A program made the translations under genes and the position numbers. A stretch of DNA of 64,000 bases from Haladaptatus cibarius D43 (GTDB lineage Archaea > Halobacteriota > Halobacteria > Halobacteriales > Haladaptataceae): positions 550,082-614,081 of the forward strand of contig NZ_JDTH01000002.1 of the NCBI RefSeq assembly GCF_000710615.1. Direction: 5' to 3'. Each line of letters opens with the position of its first letter. The first letter of the stretch is position 1. Of the stretch, positions 1-8,075 are shown piece after piece. The notes under the pieces were generated by a model. That model saw nothing but the letters and a program-made list of their open reading frames with translations. It was not told the origin of the DNA and searched no databases.

Positions 1-1
1 A

Positions 2-1261
2 CGGGCGCTTTCCGCCGCCGGAAACCCCGACGTTTCCTTCCTCGCATTTGCTTCGACCACGCCACCGATGGCGGAAGAAGACCTGACCGCCAGACTCGGC
101 GGGATGCTCGACGTGTCGGAGACGGCGACTCGGCACATCTTCACGGGAAGTACTCGGGCGGGAACCAGAGCACTCGTGGCCGGACTGTCCGCCGGGCCCT
201 GGGAGGACGGCGTCGGCTTGGTTATCACCGCGGATTGTCCGCGCGGAAAACCCGATTCCGCAGAAGAACACGGCGCGGGTGCGGGTTCGGCGGCGTTCGT
301 CCTCGATGAGAACGGTGCCGCCAGCGTCGTCCAGCAGGCAGAATACGGAAGCGAGTTCCCCGGAACTCGCTTCCGAGGAACCGGCGAGGAAGCGGTCGAA
401 GGCCTCGGCGTGACCGGCTACGACCGGCGAGCGTTTTCCGAAACGCTCGCCGGGGCGGTCGGACAGTTGGACTTCGATGCTGAAAACGTAGACGTTGCCG
501 GTGTGCAAGCCCCGAACGGAAAGCTTCCGTACCGCGCGGCGGGCGCGCTCGGCGTCGGAGTCGAAGAAATTCAGGCGGGCGCGCTCGTCCACGAACTCGG
601 CGATACCGGCGCGGCGAGCGTCCCGCTGAGTTTGGCGAAAGCCCTCTCGGAGGGCCACGAACGAATTCTGTTGGCGTCGTTCGGAAGCGGCGCGGGCGCG
701 GACGCCCTACTCGTGGACGCAGGCGACGTTCCGGTTTCAATAGCGCTCGACGGCGACGACCCCGTTTCCTATGCGGAATACCTCCGCAAGCGCGGCGAAC
801 TCACCTCCGGCCCGCCGAGCGGCGGGGGTGCCTACGTCAGCGTTCCGTCGTGGCGGCGCACGCTCGACCAGCGACACCGACTGCTGGCCGGAAAATGCCC
901 CGACTGCGGCGCGCTTTCCTTCCCACCGGAAGGTGCCTGTAGCGGCTGTAAATCGCTGGTCGAATACGACGAGGTGCAGTTGACAGGCACGGGAACCATA
1001 GAAGCCGTGACGACGATTTCTCAAGGTGGTGCCCCACCAGAGTTCGCGGAACAGCAGGCCAAGTCGGGCGACTTCGACGTGGCAATCGTCGCGCTCGACG
1101 GGCCAGCGGGAGAGACTGCGAGCGCCCCTGCGCAGGTGACCGGCGCGGACACTGGAATCCTCGAAATCGGCGATTCGGTAGAGACGACGATGCGCAGAAT
1201 CTACACGCAAGAAGGCGTAACGAGGTATGGGTTTAAAATTCGACCAACGGTCGAACTGTAA
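2..1261 (+). CDS. Thiolase-fold (HMG-CoA synthase-like) protein fused to a DUF35 zinc-ribbon/OB domain, 5' partial
   Basis: The reading frame is open back to base 2, and the residues before the first internal Met (bases 2-67, ending FASTTPPM) are conserved-looking, so the true start lies outside the window. The first two thirds look like the C-terminal half of a thiolase-superfamily protein of HMG-CoA-synthase type. The last third (from about base 835) is a DUF35 module: a zinc ribbon with two CxxC pairs (CPDCG and CSGCK, about bases 895-950), then an OB-like domain. In archaea DUF35 is usually a separate partner that shuttles acyl-CoA between thiolase and HMG-CoA synthase, so here both are on one chain. 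The catalytic Cys would lie upstream and cannot be checked. The neighbouring beta-oxidation genes suggest acyl-CoA condensation or cleavage, not necessarily mevalonate synthesis. Confidence 0.75.
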   Translation, partial: RALSAAGNPDVSFLAFASTTPPMAEEDLTARLGGMLDVSETATRHIFTGSTRAGTRALVAGLSAGPWEDGVGLVITADCPRGKPDSAEEHGAGAGSAAFVLDENGAASVVQQAEYGSEFPGTRFRGTGEEAVEGLGVTGYDRRAFSETLAGAVGQLDFDAENVDVAGVQAPNGKLPYRAAGALGVGVEEIQAGALVHELGDTGAASVPLSLAKALSEGHERILLASFGSGAGADALLVDAGDVPVSIALDGDDPVSYAEYLRKRGELTSGPPSGGGAYVSVPSWRRTLDQRHRLLAGKCPDCGALSFPPEGACSGCKSLVEYDEVQLTGTGTIEAVTTISQGGAPPEFAEQQAKSGDFDVAIVALDGPAGETASAPAQVTGADTGILEIGDSVETTMRRIYTQEGVTRYGFKIRPTVEL

Positions 1262-1786
1262 ATCAAGCCGGGAGTCTTTCCGGAGGTGGTTCAAAACCCG
1301 GCCATTGACTGGATTTTGAATAAGCAGATGGTTCGACTATCCGTGTCTCCAAACGTCACCTAATAAATCTGATTTTAAATCATAAAACAATTCACCCTAT
1401 TTTCTTCGACAGTTCGCGACACCAGTGGCTCCGGTTTCAGTTCCGAAAGAATCGTTAGTCTCGTGTACCCCTACCCGAGACAATTAACCGATTTGCCGGT
1501 TACGGTAAAAGCTTTCTGCAAACAGTTGGAGCCACAATACGTTTCGTTAATTCAGCCGATTTCGGCGACGAACACGTTTAAAACCGTGTTTAAGACGATA
1601 TTTCAGCAGCAATAAATGATATTCAGTTTTCATTACTGTGAAGTACTGTCGTTCAAACTGCGGTGGAGCACCGAAGAAGAAACCCGAATCGACAATCCTG
1701 TCATTCGAAGTGACCACTGACTGCAAAACCCAGCAATTCAATCGCGTAGAACAACGTTTTTCGTGCGCCCCCGCGCCTTTCCGGAT
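1262..1786. other. Intergenic gap, no gene seen
   Basis: About 525 bases, more AT-rich than its flanks. No frame in either direction has haloarchaeal (acidic, GC-third-position) codon character. It should carry the terminator of the upstream gene and the promoter of the dehydrogenase operon. No clear repeat or RNA structure was found. Confidence 0.5.
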
Positions 1787-2686
1787 ATGAAGGTAGCAGT
1801 ACTCGGTGCAGGGACGATGGGGCACGGAATCGCACAGGTCACCGCCATGGCGGGCCACGACGTGATTTTGCGCGATATCGAGCAGGACTTCGTGGACAAC
1901 GGAATCGAGAGCATTTCCGCAAATCTCCAAGGTGGCGTCGAACGCGACAAAGTGACCGCCGACGAAAAGGAAGTCACCCTCGACAGAATCTCGGGAACTA
2001 CCGACCTCGAAACCGCGGTCGGCGACGCGGACATGGTCATCGAAGCGGTGCCGGAAGAGATGGACATCAAGCGAAAGACGTTCTCGGACGTGGAGGCGCT
2101 CGTCTCCGACGACACGATTATCGGGTCGAACACGTCGTCGCTCTCGCTGACCGAAATCGCCAGCGCGCTTGACAATCCAAGCCGGGCAGTCGGACTTCAC
2201 TTTTTCAATCCGGTTCACATCATGAAGCTCGTGGAAATCGTCGTTCCGGAGCAAGCAGACCGCGAGACGGTCGAATTCGCCGACGAGTTCGTTTCCGACA
2301 TCGACAAAGTCGGCGTCGAAGTCCGTGACTCGCCTGGCTTCGCCTCCTCGCGCCTCGGCGTCTCCTTGGGCGTCGAAGCGATTCGAATGGTACAGGAGGA
2401 TGTCGCCAGTCCCCGAGATATCGACACCGCGATGGAACTCGGCTACAATCACCCGATGGGACCAATCGAACTCGGCGACGTGGTCGGATTGGACGTCCGG
2501 TTGGACATTCTGGAACATCTCCGCGAGGAACTCGGCGAGCGATTCCGGCCGCCACAGATTCTCCGCCAGAAAGTTCGCGCCGGAAAACTCGGCAAGAAGA
2601 CCGGCGAAGGGTTCTACGTGTGGGAGGATGGGGAAATCGTGGGTGTGTCGGGTGAATACGACGAAAATGAAGGTGATGACGAATGA
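1787..2686 (+). CDS. 3-hydroxyacyl-CoA dehydrogenase
   Basis: 299 aa, the usual length for a single-function short enzyme (PaaH/Hbd type). It oxidises (S)-3-hydroxyacyl-CoA to 3-ketoacyl-CoA with NAD. The N-terminal Rossmann motif GAGTMGHG (residues 7-14) starts directly after the initiator. The catalytic region LHFFNPVH contains His138, and Glu150 is the likely partner. The C-terminal dimerisation domain is complete. I chose the ATG at 1787 over a GTG at 1763 because the Rossmann strand begins at residue 2. It overlaps the next gene by ATGA, so the two form one operon for consecutive beta-oxidation steps. It could serve fatty acids or the lower phenylacetate pathway. Confidence 0.9.
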   Translation: MKVAVLGAGTMGHGIAQVTAMAGHDVILRDIEQDFVDNGIESISANLQGGVERDKVTADEKEVTLDRISGTTDLETAVGDADMVIEAVPEEMDIKRKTFSDVEALVSDDTIIGSNTSSLSLTEIASALDNPSRAVGLHFFNPVHIMKLVEIVVPEQADRETVEFADEFVSDIDKVGVEVRDSPGFASSRLGVSLGVEAIRMVQEDVASPRDIDTAMELGYNHPMGPIELGDVVGLDVRLDILEHLREELGERFRPPQILRQKVRAGKLGKKTGEGFYVWEDGEIVGVSGEYDENEGDDE

Positions 2687-3522
2687 GCGACGAAAGCACC
2701 GACGATTCCGATACGCCCGGCAGTCCCGAGCAGGTCGCAAACGAATGCGAGACGGTCAATGCGACTGTTGAGGAGTACGTTGCGACGGTTACGCTGACCC
2801 GACCGGATGCGCGAAACGCGCTGAACGCGCAACTGCGGGCCGAACTGAAAGACCTTCTCGACGCCGTGGAAGCAGACCCGGACGTTCGCGTCGTCGTCCT
2901 CACGGGTGCGAACGAGGCGAAAGCCTTCGTCGCCGGGGCGGACGTGAAGGAACTGCGTCAGCGCGACGCGATGGAACAGCGCGAAGCGAGCAAACGTCCG
3001 CGAGTGTACGAGTACGTGGACGACTTGGAAAAACCGGTCATCGGTGCGCTCAACGGCCACGCGCTCGGAGGGGGATGCGAACTCGCCCAAGCGTGCGACG
3101 TGCGCATCGCGCACGAGCGAGCGAAACTCGGTCAACCGGAAATCAACCTCGGCATCATGCCCGGTGGTGGCGGTACCCAGCGACTCACTCGACTGGTCGG
3201 CGAGGGACAGGCGATGCGACTCGTCCTGTCGGGCGAAATCATCGACGCCGAGGAGGCCCACGACATCGGCCTCGTGGACGAGGTGTGTTCGGACGACGAG
3301 TTCGAAGACCGCGTCTACGAACTCGCGGGACGAATGGCCGAGAAGAGTCCGAAGGCGCTCGAACTGGCGAAAAAGGCCGTCAAGGCCAGTAGTCGGATGG
3401 AGTTGGAGGCCGGAATCGAGTACGAGGCGGAACTGTTCGCGCTGCTGTTCGCCTCGGAGGACAAAAACGAGGGCATCGACGCCTTCCTCGAAGACCGCGA
3501 CCCTGAGTGGGAAGACCGGTAA
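2683..3522 (+). CDS. Enoyl-CoA hydratase (crotonase family)
   Basis: 279 aa. It hydrates trans-2-enoyl-CoA to (S)-3-hydroxyacyl-CoA, the substrate of the upstream dehydrogenase. The oxyanion-hole segment NGHALGGGCELA and the segment QPEINLGIMPGGGGT carry both crotonase catalytic glutamates (Glu133 and Glu153), so it should be a true hydratase and not an isomerase-only member. About 30 acidic residues precede the domain, a common halophilic extension. The start overlaps the preceding stop (ATGA). It converges with the regulator gene that ends at 3524. Confidence 0.9.
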   Translation: MSDESTDDSDTPGSPEQVANECETVNATVEEYVATVTLTRPDARNALNAQLRAELKDLLDAVEADPDVRVVVLTGANEAKAFVAGADVKELRQRDAMEQREASKRPRVYEYVDDLEKPVIGALNGHALGGGCELAQACDVRIAHERAKLGQPEINLGIMPGGGGTQRLTRLVGEGQAMRLVLSGEIIDAEEAHDIGLVDEVCSDDEFEDRVYELAGRMAEKSPKALELAKKAVKASSRMELEAGIEYEAELFALLFASEDKNEGIDAFLEDRDPEWEDR

Positions 3523-3523
3523 G

Positions 3524-4318
3524 TCACTTTCCGCCGACGAGAGTTGCGTCATCTCGGAACTGCTCGAACGTCTCCTGCCCCCATTCAATTGCGTTTCTTG
3601 TGTCGTTGGTGAGGAGTCCGCGAAGTTCACCTCGTTCGTTGTACACGACGACGCAGACGCCATCGTGTTCGTTGTTGGTGCCTTCCGCGACGATGAGGCC
3701 GAACGGGAGCGTCTTCTCCGTTTCCCAAACGGACAAGTTACCGATTTCCAACGCTTCACGGAGTTCGTCACTGTAGTCGGTAACGAGATACTCGACTACG
3801 GGTTGTTCGAGTACCAATTCCGCTCCCATCTCGTCAGAAACGGAGCGTTCGTAAAACAAATCTACGTACTGCGGGAGAGCAACGGGGGAGAGTCCCCACA
3901 CACAGTCGGCGTCGGAAACCATCCGCTCGAAATACTGAATCGGATGATTCGGTGCGTGACGCTCTGGAAGGATGGTTTCTGCGTCTTCGATGAGAGCAGT
4001 TGGAATGGTGCAGTTCGCAGGGAGCGTCAAAAGCAAGTGCCGGGTACGACAGACATCCTCGGTACGCTGTCGGAACGTGTCGTACTCTGATTCGAGAATT
4101 CGACCGGCAAGCGTCAGTCCGAGGCCGTCATTCGTCCGCTCGACGAGGTCGTACTCTTTCAGTTCTCGAACTGCTTTGTACACTGTTGAACGGGAGACGC
4201 CCAGTTCGTCCCGGAGCGCACGCTTTTCCATCGCCCCGGACGAGAGCACCGCGAGAAACGATGCCCGCTTCGTCACCGTCGCTATCAGTTCGTCCGGGGT
4301 TGCTCCCTCCTTGCTCAT
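3524..4318 (-). CDS. Winged-helix transcriptional regulator, FilR1-type
   Basis: 264 aa. Residues about 1-80 form a winged helix with helix 3 near VSRSTVYKAVREL. The rest resembles the FilR1/MTH-type regulatory middle domain found in archaeal regulators. The ATG at 4318 (MSKEGATPDELI) was preferred because the frame upstream is rich in Cys, Ser and Tyr and reads as non-coding. The gene ends one base after the hydratase gene, so the two are convergent with no spacer. Its target is unknown. Confidence 0.8.
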   Translation of the reverse strand: MSKEGATPDELIATVTKRASFLAVLSSGAMEKRALRDELGVSRSTVYKAVRELKEYDLVERTNDGLGLTLAGRILESEYDTFRQRTEDVCRTRHLLLTLPANCTIPTALIEDAETILPERHAPNHPIQYFERMVSDADCVWGLSPVALPQYVDLFYERSVSDEMGAELVLEQPVVEYLVTDYSDELREALEIGNLSVWETEKTLPFGLIVAEGTNNEHDGVCVVVYNERGELRGLLTNDTRNAIEWGQETFEQFRDDATLVGGK

Positions 4319-4573
4319 GCAGTACCCAGTCGTTGTGTTGGACTCGGTATAAACATATTTTAAACAATAGTAACATTTATCAATGCTGTCCGAACTATCG
4401 AGATTGATTTTCGGATAGAAACTCAGTTTCCAACCCGAAACCGCGTTTGACGAAGTAAAGTAATGAGGGCCGCTCCGAATACATAGAATGCCCGAGTTCA
4501 CGGTTCGAACTCGGTTCCCGCGACGCCATTGGCCTACGCTTCACAAGGCGGGTCAATCAGAGGTACGATTTAC

Positions 4574-4921
4574 ATGAACGACAACAGATTCGTGCTATCG
4601 GACACGGACGGCGCGCTGTCATCCACTCCTTCCGCCGTGTTCGAAGCCCTCCACCATCCCCTCCGTAGAGAAGTCGTCCGCTATCTCACAGAACACGAGT
4701 GCCCCATCTCGCTCACCGAACTAGTTGAGTCGATGTTTGTCAGCGAAATGGCATCGGGCGACGACAGACGACGAACCGGTATCGACCTCCATCACAACCA
4801 CCTCCCGAAGCTGATGGATTACGGATTTATCGTCTACGACACGGAGACGAACATCATCGAACGAACGTGCGACATCTCCGCGCTCGAACAATCGCTTTCT
4901 CTCGCCAGTCGCCACTCGTAG
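4574..4921 (+). CDS. Small winged-helix DNA-binding protein (DUF7344-like)
   Basis: 115 aa. The core VFEALHHPLRREVVRYLTEH followed by LTELVES and an HHNHLPKLMDYGFI segment is the pattern of the haloarchaeal one-domain wHTH family in which a DNA-binding helix is followed by an HxHLPKL wing. The ATG at 4574 is chosen because the 15 residues before it lack family character. It is divergent from the FilR1-type gene, with about 255 bases between starts. The regulatory target is unknown. Confidence 0.75.
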   Translation: MNDNRFVLSDTDGALSSTPSAVFEALHHPLRREVVRYLTEHECPISLTELVESMFVSEMASGDDRRRTGIDLHHNHLPKLMDYGFIVYDTETNIIERTCDISALEQSLSLASRHS

Positions 4922-5180
4922 GAACGTTTGACTTTCGAAGAAGCGTTCGAATGTGGGTGCGATCGGTACCGACCGCACCTGTCAGAGACACATTGCAGTA
5001 CCGACTGCCTGCGACAGTAAAACAACTATCGTCAGGCGTTTTTCGAATGTGACTGACGTAATATATGTCTTTGGTTAATAATTGAGAAAGGTCGATTCAT
5101 CGGCTGCCAGAAAGCATATTACGGTTCAGTTTCGGGGAGTGAACGCAACCTTTAGGCACGCTTGCCCGGCAGTAGTTCGT

Positions 5181-6017
5181 ATGGCAATTCACAGCGACTG
5201 GGGAGACTGGCTTCCGCGCGCGGTCGAAGACGCGACACCCGAGGGCGTTGCCGTCTGGTATCTCGGCTGTAACGGCTTCATCTGCAAAGGAAACAGCGGA
5301 ACGACGGTGTTCGTAGACCCGTACCTCGGAACTGGCGACCCGCCGCGAACCGTCCGAATGGTTCCGATTCCGTTCGACCCGGAAGACGTGACCGAGGCCG
5401 ACGCAGTTCTTGCGACGCACGAACACACCGACCACGTCCACGGGCCAAGTCAAGCCCCGATTCTCGAATCGACCGGTGCGACGTTCTACGCGCCGGACGA
5501 CAGCCTCGCCGTCGCGCGCGATGACGAAAACTGGGCAGACAACTGGGACGTTTCGTCCGACCAGTTCGCGGAAGTCGAAGAGGGCGACAGTTTCGACATC
5601 GGCGAGTTTACGGTTCACGTCGAACCAGCGAACGACCCGGATGCGACCCATCCCGTTTCCTACGTCATCGAGCACGAGGCAGGAACGTTCTTCCACGGTG
5701 GGGACACGAAACCGGGCGACGAACTCGAACCAATCGGCGAGAACTACGACATCGACCTCGGTGTCCTCGCCTTCGGTTCCGTCGGCCAAATTTCGGACAA
5801 ACAGACCCGCGACCCCAAACGGACGAAATGGTACAGCGACGAGAACCAGACCGTCGAGGCCGCGAACGCCCTCCAACTCGACACCCTGCTTCCAAGTCAC
5901 TGGGACATGTGGAAGGGACTGACCGCAGACCCGACCGCACTGTACGAACACGGGCGGAGTTACGACTATCCAAAGTCGCTAGAGATCGTCGAAATCGGTG
6001 ACAGAATCGACCTGTAG
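5181..6017 (+). CDS. Metallo-beta-lactamase-fold hydrolase, UlaG-like
   Basis: 278 aa, cytoplasmic. The metal motif THEHTDH, the later HGGDTKPGDEL and the segment LPSHWDMWKGLTADP match the L-ascorbate-6-phosphate lactonase (UlaG)-like branch of the MBL superfamily. The substrate cannot be inferred. Nothing nearby points to ascorbate use. The ATG at 5181 is chosen because the MBL fold begins shortly after it; about 33 in-frame codons before it look non-coding. It appears to be a single-gene unit. Confidence 0.85.
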   Translation: MAIHSDWGDWLPRAVEDATPEGVAVWYLGCNGFICKGNSGTTVFVDPYLGTGDPPRTVRMVPIPFDPEDVTEADAVLATHEHTDHVHGPSQAPILESTGATFYAPDDSLAVARDDENWADNWDVSSDQFAEVEEGDSFDIGEFTVHVEPANDPDATHPVSYVIEHEAGTFFHGGDTKPGDELEPIGENYDIDLGVLAFGSVGQISDKQTRDPKRTKWYSDENQTVEAANALQLDTLLPSHWDMWKGLTADPTALYEHGRSYDYPKSLEIVEIGDRIDL

Positions 6018-6145
6018 CGGGCGTTAGAATCTAACGTTCCGCTACTATCTGCTCGATTGGGGGGAGCGATAGACAGTATTGTGCCAGTTGTAAAATCATT
6101 TGTGGTAGAAAGCATTAATAGTTGATTCGATTTATGTACCGATGT

Positions 6146-6589
6146 ATGAATCTCCCGACATGGCTTCGTCCGGTTGTTTATGTAGTTAGTATCGGACTGT
6201 TCCTCGCCGGAATTGTGATTACCGGTTCTGCTGCATACGGAGAAATGGAATCCTCCCCGTATATGGTTCAGATTGACCACGATGGGTCGTCCACAGACGT
6301 ATCCGCGGTTGCGTATTCCAGCCTTACAGCATCAGAAAAGGCTGTATTCGACCGATTGAAGACCGGTCAAGCAGCACCAGTCGAAGATACCGAGCTGACG
6401 ACGTTTGCCAACAACGCCGTTCGGTACGACGGTGAAATTTACACGTTCGAGATGACGTACGACCCCGCTTCGCCATCACTGCTCGCGTTCGGCTTCGGCG
6501 TTCTGCTTTCCGTGGCTGGTGGTGCAGCGTTCTTCTTGACACGGTTCGTTATCGGGCGCGAACGGATAACGCCAAACACTTCGGTCTGA
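6146..6589 (+). CDS. Two-TM membrane protein of unknown function
   Basis: 147 aa. One hydrophobic segment lies near residues 8-30 and a second at about 105-130, with a roughly 75-residue loop between them that probably faces outside. The loop contains an LTASEKAVFDRL stretch and an RYDGEIYTFEM strand, as seen in several small haloarchaeal membrane proteins of unknown function. The start is uncertain: ATGs at 6134 and 6146 and a TTG at 6122 are all in frame. Confidence 0.65.
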   Translation: MNLPTWLRPVVYVVSIGLFLAGIVITGSAAYGEMESSPYMVQIDHDGSSTDVSAVAYSSLTASEKAVFDRLKTGQAAPVEDTELTTFANNAVRYDGEIYTFEMTYDPASPSLLAFGFGVLLSVAGGAAFFLTRFVIGRERITPNTSV

Positions 6590-6672
6590 GCGCACAAACT
6601 GCTGCTCTCCATTTCCTACTGGTGTTTTCTAATTCAGCATTGATTAGCTATGAAACAAAATACGTTCCTCGC

Positions 6673-7515
6673 TTAGTCGTCCGCGGGGACAGCGTGCCCG
6701 CCGGACGTTTCCTCGAACGTCGGCGTCGGTTCGTACATCCACGACCGTCTCCACGTCTGGTCAACGTCGCCCATGTAGAGGGCGCAGTCGAACGTCAGGT
6801 CGAGGTCGAACGACGTTTCGAGGTAGTCGATGAGCGAGGAATCGAGCGAGAAATCGTGACAGAACGACACGTCCCAGTCGGGGTAGTCGATGTCTTGGAA
6901 CGAAAGTTTCCCCTTCGCAAAGTTGTACCCGCAACTGCCGTCCAGTTCGAGAACGAAGTCCGTCGCTTCCGTCACGTCGTCGAACGCCGTGGTTTCGGGC
7001 GGTTCGTCGCTGATGGAGTCCATCGACGCAGTGAGTTCGCCGTTACAGAGCGAATCGTCCGCGCGGCACCGGAGCGCGTACGTGTCGCCGTCGTCCACTC
7101 TGTCGAACGAGGACGTTGCTTTCCGGAAATGCGAGAAAAACCCACCACACAGACCCAAAAAGCGCGACGAGGTGTCGGAACGAAGTGTGTAGTACGCACG
7201 GCGCTGTGTCCCGTTTTTCGGCACCGACACGCTGATTCGACAGAGCATCTCGTTCGTGTGAACCCGCGGCATTGGAACAGGGCCGAGTTTCGTCACCGAG
7301 AAATCGCACGCACACATGCTTAGCATCCCGGTTCCCGTATCACGAATCTCTTCGACGGTGACACAGTCCGGAACGAGTTGTTCGAGTTGTTCCAGCGGTA
7401 CTCGATAGTTCACCGTTATCCGCTTGTTCGTCCACGATTCGACGTCGATAGGCTGGTGATAGACCCGACCGAGACGTTCCTGAAGGGAACGGGAACGTTG
7501 TAATTTCTGTTCCAT
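6673..7515 (-). CDS. DUF2071-like protein (acetoacetate-decarboxylase-like fold)
   Basis: 280 aa. The pattern of a short N-terminal helix, then VNYRVPLEQLEQLVPDCVTVEE and a long beta-rich body, resembles DUF2071/COG3361 proteins, which have an acetoacetate-decarboxylase-like fold without proven activity. It contains several cysteines, unusual for a haloarchaeal cytoplasmic protein. The assignment is by pattern only. No operon partner is visible. Confidence 0.6.
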   Translation of the reverse strand: MEQKLQRSRSLQERLGRVYHQPIDVESWTNKRITVNYRVPLEQLEQLVPDCVTVEEIRDTGTGMLSMCACDFSVTKLGPVPMPRVHTNEMLCRISVSVPKNGTQRRAYYTLRSDTSSRFLGLCGGFFSHFRKATSSFDRVDDGDTYALRCRADDSLCNGELTASMDSISDEPPETTAFDDVTEATDFVLELDGSCGYNFAKGKLSFQDIDYPDWDVSFCHDFSLDSSLIDYLETSFDLDLTFDCALYMGDVDQTWRRSWMYEPTPTFEETSGGHAVPADD

Positions 7516-7636
7516 AGTTGATAATTCATATCGATCTAAATATACTTTGAGACCGACGTGTAGACGAGTACCTACATCTGCCGAGAATATTTCTAAAGTT
7601 TGGATGGCGAGTAAAAGTTGGCGGGAAAGCTACCGT

Positions 7637-7936
7637 TTAGTGCGAGTGGCCGGTGGCCTGCTCGAAGGTGATGCCGAGTCGCTCTTCGAACAGTTCTCGC
7701 GCTCGTTCTTCGATGGCGACGACTTCCTCGTCCGGTTCGCCCTGCGTATGGTGAACCGCGGCGTGGGCCTGCTGGACGAAGGATACGAGTGCCATGTCGC
7801 CGACGACCGTTTCGCGCGCCTCGTCTTCCTCGCGGAGCAGGTCGATGAGTCCCGGCGGCAGTTCGAGTTCGTCGCTGTCGCCGTCAGGGCCTTCGATACT
7901 GTACGTTGCCGTCTCGACTTCGTCTGCGTCAACCAT
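7637..7936 (-). CDS. Small conserved haloarchaeal protein (DUF7545-like)
   Basis: 99 aa, very acidic. It begins MVDADEVETATYSIEGPDGD, followed by a helical half with His residues near the C-terminus (HAAVHHTQ and GHSH). I believe it belongs to a short haloarchaeal family of unknown function. The ATG at 7936 fits the conserved start; upstream in-frame codons run through the palindrome at 7987-8019 and are non-coding. It lies downstream of the Grx-TrxR gene on the same strand but is separated by that hairpin. Confidence 0.7.
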   Translation of the reverse strand: MVDADEVETATYSIEGPDGDSDELELPPGLIDLLREEDEARETVVGDMALVSFVQQAHAAVHHTQGEPDEEVVAIEERARELFEERLGITFEQATGHSH

Positions 7937-7986
7937 AGCCCTCATTTCGTCGTCAAGCGTTAAGGGTCTGTGGTTAGCGACTGCAT

Positions 7987-8019
7987 CGGCGGGTTCCGCG
8001 AAGTTCGCGGAACCCGCCG
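7987..8019 (-). terminator. 33-bp near-perfect palindrome after the Grx-TrxR gene
   Basis: A 16-bp perfect inverted repeat with a single-base loop at 8003 (left arm CGGCGGGTTCCGCGAA). It lies 57 bases beyond the thioredoxin reductase stop codon and 51 bases before the next gene on the same strand. It is probably a transcript 3'-end hairpin. No T-run follows on the minus strand, so termination is inferred. Confidence 0.5.
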
Positions 8020-8075
8020 CAAAAACGATGTGCTCAAAATCGGCGGGATGAAGAACTGAACTCCGACTGACTGAT

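Noticed and set aside
1547-2740. Long minus-strand frame across the dehydrogenase gene
   Set aside because: The dehydrogenase on the plus strand is unambiguous, and the antisense product lacks a domain.
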